This document shows, piece by piece, positions 51,480-60,200 of a stretch of 64,000 nt of DNA. Below the pieces are notes generated by a model. The model did not search any database, was not told the DNA's origin, and saw only the letters and a list, made by a program, of their open reading frames with translations. The translations under genes were made by a program, and so were the position numbers. This DNA comes from Dyadobacter sp. UC 10 (GTDB taxonomy: Bacteria; Bacteroidota; Bacteroidia; Cytophagales; Spirosomataceae): positions 620,001-684,000 of the forward strand of contig NZ_VSRN01000001.1 of NCBI RefSeq assembly GCF_008369915.1, read 5' to 3'. Numbering within the stretch: position 1 is the stretch's first letter; each line of letters begins with the position of its first letter.

Positions 51480-54044
51480 TCAGAAAGAATATCTCAGCGT
51501 CACACCATAAGTCCGCTGGTCGCCTACGATACCGGCATATTGTCCGTAGCTTCCCGGCGCAGCCAGCAGCAGTTCGTAGTAGTCTTTGTTAAATATATTC
51601 CTGGCCCAGACAAAGAACGAAAGTCCGTTGGAAGCCCTGAAACCGGCGCGACCGTTGGTCAGTGAGTACCCATCGATATTCAGGTACTGCGAAGGCGACG
51701 GGCTGGATGAAAACTTGGAGCGGTAAAATGCATCAAGTCCGAGAAAGTAGTTTCCTTTCAGGCCCAGGAATGTTCCTTTGGTATTCGCTTCGCCACCTAC
51801 CGATCCCGACCATTTGGAAATACCCGGCAGTACACCACCCGAAACATCCTTGAAAGCCTGCGGGCCCCCAACTTCTTCCAGCGGCACGGGCGCATTCTGG
51901 AATTTTACATATTTACCGTCCGTATAGGCTACTGCGGCATTGAAAGTGAAATGCGTGAACCGGATATTACCATCGAGCTCGGCACCCTGTACCCGTACTT
52001 TTTCTGCATTGGCAAGGTAGCCGCGGTTTACGCCGGGCTCAGGAGTTTGTACCTGCGTCTGGAAATTTTCAATATCCGAGCGGTAGAAAGTCAGGTTCAG
52101 GATCGAGTTGGCACTTGGCTTGGTTTTGATACCAAATTCCTTGTGGTCCACATACTCGGGTTTTACATTCGCCAGGTCGAGCAGGACTGCGCCGTTTGCA
52201 GTGGGCAGGCCGCCAACGTTTACGCCAATCGGCTTATACCCAATCGAATAAGTTGCATATGCATTAAACCTGGTGGAAGCGCGGTACTGCACCGATAGTT
52301 GCCCCGAAAAATTGCCCTGGTCGTAATTCGTGTTGAAAGCCTGGTCGGAATAAACACCCCTTTTAAGTGCGAGCAGTGCGGCATCTGTGGTTTGCAAACC
52401 TCCGTAAGCCTCTCTTTTATAATCCACTACCTTTTTATCGTAATTATATCTTACACCCGGCAAAACGTGGAATTTATCGGAAATAGCCCAGTCGGCCTGA
52501 CCAAAAACAGCCAGCGATGTGCTTTTAATGCGGTTGGAAGTACGGATACCGAAGTTATCGAACAAGCCGGGCGTTTTCCATAGCTCACTGTTGGAGTTTT
52601 GGGCAAACCGCCACTGCGCCGAACCGGCTTCTTCGGTTTGTACCGGATCGGATTTCAGGTCCTGCCAAAGGCCGAATACTCCTACCACGCCGCTTAATTT
52701 TGGCGAGATCTTACCTGAATAGCGGATTTCCTGAGACCATTGATCGTGCACCGAGTTACCCGAAGAAATCGTAAATACCGGCAAACCAATGTAATCACGG
52801 TCATTCAGGGGAACCCATTTCCAGAAACGCCAGGCCGAGGTCGAGGTCAGCGTTCCGTTTCCGATCTTGATATCTGCGTTCACTGAAACACCGCCCAGCC
52901 TGTTATCTGCTTTGGAAGGCGTATCCAGGTCCAGTTTTCTTTCAAATGCGCTGGAATAGGGAAGCTTATAGTTCAGATCTGCGATGATCGCATTGAACTG
53001 GCGGTAGGCCGCGCGCTGGGTAGGAACCACACCAGCCACCGGCCAGCCGTATCCGGTTGGTTTCTGGTCTGAGATGTCGCCGATGACGGTAATATTCACC
53101 TTGCTGCTCGGCGTGTATAGGAATTGGCCGCGTACCCCAATGTTGTTGATGTCGTTGATCGGAAGCTGCGTATGTTCATTAAAAAACAAACCGTTCCGCT
53201 GTGTTCCGGTGAAAGAAACGCGGGCCGCGAGCTTTTTGCTGATCGGGCCGGTAATCGAGCCTTTCGCCTGTACAAATCCGAAATTGCCATAGCTCAGCTC
53301 AAAACTCCCGCCCGGATCAAAGCTGGCTGCACGTGTGGTAATGTTGAATGCACCTGCGGTTGTATTTTTCCCGAACAGTGTTCCCTGCGGCCCGCGCAAT
53401 ACTTCAATTCTTTCTATATCAATAAAATCCAAAGCGGTGGCAGCTGGACGGGCGTAGTAAACACCGTCTACATAGAAGCCTACGCCAGGGTCGATACCAT
53501 CATTTGTAAGTCCGTAAGTAGAGCCTAAGCCGCGGATATTAAGGGTAGTGTTTCTTGCATTGGAAACATAAAGCTGTACAGTCGGAACGAGTTCTTTCAG
53601 ACGGTTTACGTTAAACGCACCTGCATCTTCCGCAGCCGACCCGCGGATAATGGAGATAGGAATGGGTACTTCCTGAGCCGATTCCTGGCGTCGGCGAGAC
53701 GAAATGATCACATCTTCCAGCTGATTGGAATTGGCGTCCAAAGTAATTTCCACGTTGGTTGCACTCACACTTACTTCTTTTCTCACATAGCCCACGAAGG
53801 AAACGATCAGTGTAAATGGCAGCCGCTGACCTGTAATCAATGTAAAATTACCATCCGCGTCTGTCGCAGTCCCGTTGGTGGTACCTTTGATCGAAACCGT
53901 CGCCCCCACCAGCGGCTCGCCCGAGCTGCCGTCTAAAACTTTTCCTGAAAATGTGGAGTTGACAACTGCATTGTCCTGCGCCTGCAATAAGGAGGGAGTG
54001 ATCGTGGCGGCGACCAGGAAAATAAAGGAAATGAAATGCTTCAT
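51480..54044 (-). CDS. TonB-dependent receptor (siderophore/small-molecule type)
   Basis: An 854-residue outer-membrane receptor that is not of the SusC type. A signal peptide (1-22) is followed by a carboxypeptidase-like domain (about 32-107), a TonB-box region (LEDVIISSRRRQESAQEVPIPISI) and a plug with IERIEVLRGPQGTLFGKNTTAGAFNITTRAA as its landmark. The barrel ends with GVTLRYSF. There is no SusD partner. It resembles receptors for iron complexes and for diverse small compounds in Sphingomonas and Bacteroidota. It has a consensus promoter and is divergent from the FAD/NAD(P)-binding plus MOSC pair, which may process what it imports. Confidence 0.93.
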   Translation of the reverse strand: MKHFISFIFLVAATITPSLLQAQDNAVVNSTFSGKVLDGSSGEPLVGATVSIKGTTNGTATDADGNFTLITGQRLPFTLIVSFVGYVRKEVSVSATNVEITLDANSNQLEDVIISSRRRQESAQEVPIPISIIRGSAAEDAGAFNVNRLKELVPTVQLYVSNARNTTLNIRGLGSTYGLTNDGIDPGVGFYVDGVYYARPAATALDFIDIERIEVLRGPQGTLFGKNTTAGAFNITTRAASFDPGGSFELSYGNFGFVQAKGSITGPISKKLAARVSFTGTQRNGLFFNEHTQLPINDINNIGVRGQFLYTPSSKVNITVIGDISDQKPTGYGWPVAGVVPTQRAAYRQFNAIIADLNYKLPYSSAFERKLDLDTPSKADNRLGGVSVNADIKIGNGTLTSTSAWRFWKWVPLNDRDYIGLPVFTISSGNSVHDQWSQEIRYSGKISPKLSGVVGVFGLWQDLKSDPVQTEEAGSAQWRFAQNSNSELWKTPGLFDNFGIRTSNRIKSTSLAVFGQADWAISDKFHVLPGVRYNYDKKVVDYKREAYGGLQTTDAALLALKRGVYSDQAFNTNYDQGNFSGQLSVQYRASTRFNAYATYSIGYKPIGVNVGGLPTANGAVLLDLANVKPEYVDHKEFGIKTKPSANSILNLTFYRSDIENFQTQVQTPEPGVNRGYLANAEKVRVQGAELDGNIRFTHFTFNAAVAYTDGKYVKFQNAPVPLEEVGGPQAFKDVSGGVLPGISKWSGSVGGEANTKGTFLGLKGNYFLGLDAFYRSKFSSSPSPSQYLNIDGYSLTNGRAGFRASNGLSFFVWARNIFNKDYYELLLAAPGSYGQYAGIVGDQRTYGVTLRYSF

Positions 54045-54148
54045 AATGGATTATAAACTGGTGGTGGTAATGCTATTTCGATAAAATATATAGAGTTTAT
54101 AGATTAGATTTCCACGCGCCGGGAAAAACCGGTCGTCTGATCTGTTGG

Positions 54149-54179
54149 CAAATGTATTAAAACTATTTAATCTACCAAA
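54149..54179 (-). promoter_or_regulatory. consensus Bacteroidota promoter of the TonB-dependent receptor
   Basis: Minus strand: TTTG at -33 (54179-54176), 19 bp, then TACATTTG (54156-54149). This matches TTTG-N19-TAnnTTTG exactly. The leader would be about 100 nt. Confidence 0.7.
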
Positions 54180-54283
54180 TTGATAGTCTAATAAAAGTAT
54201 AATTTTTGTTCCGGGCGCGTAAGCTCCTGGCGCGGTTTTTATAATTGACTTAAAATAAAACTATCAGGGAATTACAATTTTTT

Positions 54284-56005
54284 ATGGCCAGTAAACCCGC
54301 GCGAAAGCGCATCGCACTTATCGGAGGTGGGCCCAGCGCCCTGTTCGTTTACAAGCGGCTCGTCCGCTCCGCTGCCAGTTTTGATATTGAGATATTTGAG
54401 AAAAGCGATGTGCTGGGTGCTGGAATGCCTTACAGCAAGGCAGGTGCCAATACAGAGCACATTACAAACGTTTCCCACAACGAAATTCCAAAAATCGCCA
54501 GCTCGATCATTCAGTGGATCAAGGGATTATCTGTCAGGAAGCAGAAGCTATACAATATCGATCCTGAGGGATTTTCCCAATACAACGTTTTTCCACGACT
54601 GCTTTTCGGGGAATACCTGGCTTCGCAATTTGCAGAGCTTCGGGACGAAGCAGAAAAAAACCGGATCATAACGCGCGTACATTATAACAGCGACGTGACC
54701 GATATCACCGATCAGCCGGAAAATGGCGTGGTACAGGTTTCGGTTAATGGCACGTTGCGGGAATTTGACCGGGTGATCGTTTGCACCGGCCACAAATGGC
54801 CGGAAAAGTACGAAGGCGAAGTACCCGGCTATTTTGCGTCGCCCTACCCGCCGGCCAAGCTGCGGCTGGCGATCAACCACCCGGTGGCGATCAAAGGTTC
54901 TTCCCTCACCGCGATCGACGCGATACGGACATTGGCGCGTGAAAACGGCCGGTTTGAATGGAATGACGAAGACAGACTGGTGTATATAGCAAACGAAGAC
55001 AGTCCGAAATTCAAGCTGGTGCTGCATTCGCGCAGCGGCCTGCTGCCTGCGATCCGGTTTCACCTCGACGAACCGCGGATTACCAGCAACGCGCTGCTGA
55101 CAGACAAGGAAGTAGCTGATAATATGAAAAAGAACGGCGGCTTTCTTTCCCTGGACTATATTTTTGAAAAGAACTTCAAAGACGCATTCAGGAGGCGGGA
55201 CCCGAAGATCTACCGCCGCATTAAGGATATGAAAATCGAGGAGTTCGTGCAGGCGGTCATGGATATGCGCCAGGGTAAGCCGCCATTTGCGCTTTTCAGG
55301 GAAGAATACAAAGAAGCTGAAAAATCGATCGAAGAACGTGAGTCCGTGTACTGGAAAGAAATGCTGGCGGAACTGAGTTTTTCCATTAATTATCCCGCCA
55401 AATACCTTTCCGCGGAAGATATGCTGCGGCTCGGAAAAGTGCTGATGCCGCTCATCGCAACTGTCATTGCATTTGTGCCGCAAAGCTCCTGCGATGAACT
55501 TTTTGCGCTGCACGATGCCGGCAGGCTGGACATGGTGGCTGTCGGAGGTGATAGTAAGGTGGAGCCTAAAAAGGAGGGCGGCATTGTGTACCGGTACACC
55601 GACGAGCAAGGCAAGAAACACAATATTTCCTATCAGACTTATGTGGATTGCTCGGGGCAGCGCCACTTTTCCTACGAAGAATTCCCTTTCAAAGGCTTGT
55701 TATTGAAAAGGACGGTGAGCCCGGCATACATCTGCTTTCAATCACGCGAAGCGGGTAAGAAGTTGCTGGAAGAGGGGAATGAGGATGTGCTGACAAATGA
55801 GCACGGCGATTATTTCCTGAAAGTACCGGGTGTGGCGATCAACGATTGCTTTCAGGTCGTGAACGAATATGGCGCTGCGAATGAGCGGATCTTCATTATG
55901 GCGGTGCCGTATATAGGCGGCCATAACCCGGACTATTCTGGTCTTGATTTCTGCGAACAGGCTTCTGAATATATTGTTAAAAAATTAGAAGAAACCGCTT
56001 CATGA
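54284..56005 (+). CDS. FAD/NAD(P)-binding protein
   Basis: A 573-residue flavoprotein-like enzyme. The N-terminal Rossmann fold has IALIGGGPSALFVYKRL (Gly-rich loop at 13-17) and a second nucleotide region follows (FDRVIVCTGHKWP). It belongs to the FAD-NAD(P)-binding group found near siderophore and amino-acid hydroxylases in many bacteria; substrate unknown. The C-terminal 150 residues complete the flavin domain (YVDCSGQRHFSYEEFPFKGLL, ending with YIGGHNPDYSGLDFCEQAS). Its stop overlaps the ATG of the MOSC gene by four bases, so the two are translationally coupled. It is divergent from a TonB-dependent receptor. Confidence 0.88.
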   Translation: MASKPARKRIALIGGGPSALFVYKRLVRSAASFDIEIFEKSDVLGAGMPYSKAGANTEHITNVSHNEIPKIASSIIQWIKGLSVRKQKLYNIDPEGFSQYNVFPRLLFGEYLASQFAELRDEAEKNRIITRVHYNSDVTDITDQPENGVVQVSVNGTLREFDRVIVCTGHKWPEKYEGEVPGYFASPYPPAKLRLAINHPVAIKGSSLTAIDAIRTLARENGRFEWNDEDRLVYIANEDSPKFKLVLHSRSGLLPAIRFHLDEPRITSNALLTDKEVADNMKKNGGFLSLDYIFEKNFKDAFRRRDPKIYRRIKDMKIEEFVQAVMDMRQGKPPFALFREEYKEAEKSIEERESVYWKEMLAELSFSINYPAKYLSAEDMLRLGKVLMPLIATVIAFVPQSSCDELFALHDAGRLDMVAVGGDSKVEPKKEGGIVYRYTDEQGKKHNISYQTYVDCSGQRHFSYEEFPFKGLLLKRTVSPAYICFQSREAGKKLLEEGNEDVLTNEHGDYFLKVPGVAINDCFQVVNEYGAANERIFIMAVPYIGGHNPDYSGLDFCEQASEYIVKKLEETAS

Positions 56006-56814
56006 TAACTGAGCAGCCGTTTTTGTCTGAAATCTGGGTCTACCCCGTGAAGTCACTGGGCGGTGTCAGACTGGAAACGGCGCAAGTGGAGGAACGCGGG
56101 TTACAGTACGACCGCCGCTGGCTGATTGTGGACGGAAACGGTACTTTTTTAACCCAGAGGGCACATCCCGAAATGGCGCTGATCGATGTGGCGATCCGGG
56201 AGGATAGCCTGCTCCTTTCTCATCGGGGTAACCCTGCTAATGCCGTAACCGTACCTTTGTCAGCGAATTTTTCCCGGGAGGTAACCGTTAAGATATGGAA
56301 AGATATGGTACCCGCGCAAGCCGTTTCCAAAGCCGCCGACGACTGGCTCAGCGACCACTTGCAAAGGCAGGTCCGCATTGTCGCGCTTTCGGAACATGCG
56401 GACCGCCGATCTCCCGATATAGCAGGACAAGCCCGAAGACTTATCAGTTTCGCAGACGATTTCCCTTTTCATTTAACCTCAGAAAGTTCACTCGGAGAAC
56501 TAAACAGCCGGCTCCCTGAACCTGTTGGAATGAACCGCTTCCGGCCCAATTTCGTGATCACCGGCGCGACGCCATTTGCAGAAGATACCTGGAAATCGAT
56601 TCGCATTTCGGACCTGGTATTTGACCTGATCTCGCCCTGCGAACGGTGCGCAGTGGTTACTATCAACCAGGAAACGGGCAGAAAAGGACTGGAACCATTA
56701 CGGACGCTATCCAAATTCCGCCGGAAAGAAAGGCATATATTATTCGGGCAAAACGTTACCGGACGCGGAAACGGGATAATAAGGACAGGCGACGCAGTCC
56801 AAATAATACGTTGA
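56002..56814 (+). CDS. MOSC-domain protein with N-terminal beta-barrel
   Basis: A 270-residue protein with an MOSC N-terminal beta-barrel domain (LSEIWVYPVKSLGGVRLETAQVEERGLQYDRRWLIVD) followed by the MOSC domain (MNRFRPNFVITGATPFAEDTW and SPCERCAVVTINQETGRKG). The cysteine in CERC is the candidate molybdenum ligand. YcbX and mARC proteins of this family reduce N-hydroxylated compounds; YcbX carries a C-terminal ferredoxin domain, which is missing here. Electrons would have to come from a partner, and the co-translated FAD/NAD(P)-binding protein is the obvious candidate. Together they may form a two-piece N-reductase. Confidence 0.92.
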   Translation: MITEQPFLSEIWVYPVKSLGGVRLETAQVEERGLQYDRRWLIVDGNGTFLTQRAHPEMALIDVAIREDSLLLSHRGNPANAVTVPLSANFSREVTVKIWKDMVPAQAVSKAADDWLSDHLQRQVRIVALSEHADRRSPDIAGQARRLISFADDFPFHLTSESSLGELNSRLPEPVGMNRFRPNFVITGATPFAEDTWKSIRISDLVFDLISPCERCAVVTINQETGRKGLEPLRTLSKFRRKERHILFGQNVTGRGNGIIRTGDAVQIIR

Positions 56815-56874
56815 CCAACGCATTTAATCCGGAACCAAACAGGTTTTGACTCCCTGTTGCATGAGTTATCGCAT

Positions 56875-56882
56875 TATATTTG
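56875..56882 (+). promoter_or_regulatory. -7 element of the metal-efflux genes
   Basis: TATATTTG is a perfect TAnnTTTG. It ends only six bases before the ATG at 56889, so the mRNA would be leaderless or nearly so. A TTG at 56857-56859 gives a rather short spacer of 15 bp. Confidence 0.55.
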
Positions 56883-56888
56883 CCGCAC

Positions 56889-57209
56889 ATGAAACTCGCG
56901 CATTACATCCTGGCACTCTACACGATCCTGCTGTCCTGCATTCCCTGCCAGGACGAAGTCGTCGCGGCGCCTGTTGAAAGTCAAAACGCAGGTATCAATA
57001 CCAATACCCACGACGATGGACAGGAAGCCGTCGATCTGTGTTCACCTTTCTGCATTTGCGCTTGCTGTTCGGGCATTACCTTACAGCAGGTACCCGGTTC
57101 TTTGCCGGAAGCAGCCTCCTCCCCTTTTTTCAATGACAGATCTTACGCGTACCTGGCACCGGGTATGAGCGAAAATCTGAGTGCGATCTGGCAACCGCCC
57201 AGGGCTTAG
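56889..57209 (+). CDS. small exported Cys-rich protein of the metal-efflux operon (DUF6660-like)
   Basis: A 106-residue protein starting at the ATG at 56889. A signal peptide or anchor covers residues 1-20. The centre holds the cysteine cluster CSPFCICACCSG (six cysteines if the following residues are counted, five within ten residues), which could bind a soft metal. Proteins of this sort precede CzcA/CusA genes in other Bacteroidota and are annotated only as domains of unknown function. It is 78 bp upstream of the pump gene. A periplasmic metal-binding or sensing role is a reasonable guess, not more. The mature part is otherwise of low complexity. Confidence 0.75.
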   Translation: MKLAHYILALYTILLSCIPCQDEVVAAPVESQNAGINTNTHDDGQEAVDLCSPFCICACCSGITLQQVPGSLPEAASSPFFNDRSYAYLAPGMSENLSAIWQPPRA

Positions 57210-57287
57210 TGTATCCATTTTTTGGGGTTTGCTGACTGCCGGACTATCCGCCGGCTGTAACACTTTTTACACGCAATCTAAGCTCAG

Positions 57288-60200
57288 ATGTTAGATAAAA
57301 TCATTTATTTTTCAATTCACAACAAGCTGATCATCGGTTTGTTTACGCTCGCATTGATCGCCGGGGGAATTTATTCCTTTACCCGGCTGCCGATTGATGC
57401 GGTGCCCGATATTACCAATAACCAGGTGCAGATCATCACGACCAGCCCGTCGCTTGCGGCTCAGGAAGTGGAGCGGCTGGTTACTTTTCCCGTCGAAACG
57501 GCGATGGCTACCATTCCTTACACCGAAGAAATACGCTCGATTTCCAGGTTCGGATTGTCGGTGGTTACCATTGTTTTCCAGGACAAGATCGACGTTTACT
57601 GGGCCCGTCAGCAGGTTTCCGAGCGGCTGCAAGGCGCGGCGAACCAGATTCCGCCGGGAGTCGGCACGCCGGAGCTGGCGCCTGTCACGACCGGTTTAGG
57701 TGAGATTTACCAATATGTACTGCATACCAAAAAGGGTTTTGAGGACAAATATCCGCCGATGGAATTGCGCAGCATTCAGGACTGGATCGTGCGGCGGCAG
57801 TTGCTGGGCACGGAAGGAGTGGCCGATGTGAGCAGCTTTGGCGGTTTTTTGAAACAATACGAAATCGCGATCGACCCTTTTAAACTGAGAAGCGCACAAA
57901 TATCGATGTCGGAGATATTCACGGCATTGGAAAAAAACAACCAGAATACCGGCGGCGCTTACATTGACAAAAAGCCGAATGCCTATTCGATCCGGAGCGA
58001 GGGGTTAATAGGAAGCATCCAGGATATTGAGAGCATTCAGGTCAAAGAAACGGCAAACGGGCTACCTGTGCTGATCCGGGATATTGCCAAAGTTCAGTTC
58101 GGGTCGGCGGTGAGATATGGCGCGATGACGCGGAACGACGAAGGCGAAGTGGTGGGCGGACTGGTATTGATGCTCAAAGGCGCGAATGCTTCGAAAGTGA
58201 TCGGCCATGTGAAAGAACGGGTGACGCAGATCAGCAAAACACTGCCGGAAGGCGTGGTGATCGAACCATTTCTCGATAGGACCAAGCTGGTCAACAAGGC
58301 GATTACGACCGTTTCCCGGAACCTGATCGAAGGCGCGCTGATCGTCATTTTTGTGCTGATTTTGCTGCTTGGAAACTTGCGTGCGGGTCTGGTGGTAGCT
58401 TCTGTGATCCCGCTATCGATGCTTTTTGCGGTCACGATGATGCATATTTTCGGCGTTTCGGGTAACCTGATGAGCCTGGGCGCGATTGATTTCGGATTGA
58501 TCGTCGACGGGGCGGTAATTATCGTGGAAGCTACTTTGCACCATATTGCGGGCAGGAAATTTACACACCGGCTCACGCAGCAGGAAATGGACACGGAGGT
58601 GTACGAATCGGCTTCGAAGATCCGGAACTCCGCAGCTTTTGGGGAAATAATCATTCTAATCGTTTACCTGCCGATCCTGGCATTGGTGGGTATTGAAGGA
58701 AAAATGTTCCGCCCGATGGCGCAGACTGTGGGTTTTGCAATTCTGGGGGCATTCATTTTGTCAATTACCTATGTCCCGATGGCCTCCGCATTGTTTTTAA
58801 GCAAGCTCAATGAGCACAAGCCGAACATTTCGGACAAGATCATCGGTTTTTTCCACAGGTTATACCGGCCGGCCCTCGCATTTGCATTAAGACAAAAACT
58901 CCTGGTCGTAGCCAGTGCGGTTGCTTTGTTCGCCGTCGGTCTGATACTGTTCCTGAATATGGGCGGCGAGTTTATCCCGCAGCTCGACGAAGGCGACTTT
59001 GCGATTGAGATGCGCGTACTCACCGGCAGCTCGCTGTCAGAAACGGTTGAAGCCAGCCAAAAAGCGGCCGGGCTGCTCAAAAAGCAGTTTCCTGACGAGG
59101 TGATTGAAGTAGTAGGAAAAATCGGTTCTTCCGAAATACCGACCGACCCGATGCCCGTGGAAGCAGCGGATGTAATGGTGATATTGAAAGATAAATCCGA
59201 GTGGAAACAGGCGAAAGGGCGCGCGGAACTGGCCGAAAAAATGCAGCAATACCTTTCGGAATCAATCGCAGGGGTGACTTTCGGTTTTCAGCAGCCTATT
59301 CAAATGCGTTTCAACGAGCTGATTTCGGGTGTGAAACAGGATGTGGCCGTTAAGATTTTTGGCGAGGACCTGGATGTGCTGGCCGACCAGGCCAAAAAGA
59401 TAGGAAAGCTGGCCGGCACAGTTGAAGGCGCGGAAGATCTGTATGTGGAAGCAGTAAGCGGCCTGCCGCAGATCGTGGTCAATTTCGACCGTAGCAGGAT
59501 GGCGACTTTCGGGATCAATATCGAAGACGCCAACCGCGCGATCAATACTGCATTTGCAGGCAGCAGCGCTGGATTGGTTTATGAAGGCGAAAAACGGTTT
59601 GACCTCGTGGTCCGACTTGCTCAGGCCAGCCGGCAAACGGTTGAGGATGTAAAAGGGCTTTTCATCACAAACCGGCACGGACAGCAGGTCCCGCTCGGAC
59701 AAATCGCTGAAATTGGCATGGTAACCGGTGCGAACCAGATCCAGCGCGAGGATGCGAAGCGGCGGATCATCGTCGCATTCAACGTCCGCGGCCGCGACGT
59801 GGAAAGTTTGGTGACCGAATTACAATCCAAAATTGACAGTCAGCTCAAATTGCCCACCGGCTACTATATCACTTATGGCGGGCAATTTGAGAACCTGAAA
59901 GAAGCGAATACCCGGCTGGCGATCGCGGTACCGATTGCGCTCCTGTTGATTTTCGTACTGCTTTATTTCAGTTTCAATTCGTTGCGACAAAGCTTCCTGA
60001 TCCTCTCTGCGATCCCGCTTTCGGCGATCGGCGGCGTTTTTGCGCTCTGGGTGCGTGATATGCCTTTCAGTATCTCGGCCGGGATCGGGTTCATCGCCCT
60101 GTTCGGCGTGGCGGTACTGAACGGGATCGTATTGATTGCAGAGTTTAATTTTCTTCGGAAACAAGGTATCCCGGATCTTAAAGCGATCATTTTTCAGGGA

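Noticed and set aside
54548..55666. 372-codon frame on the minus strand inside the FAD/NAD(P)-binding gene
   Set aside because: Rich in His, Arg and Phe without domain or signal peptide; it mirrors a conserved enzyme on the plus strand.
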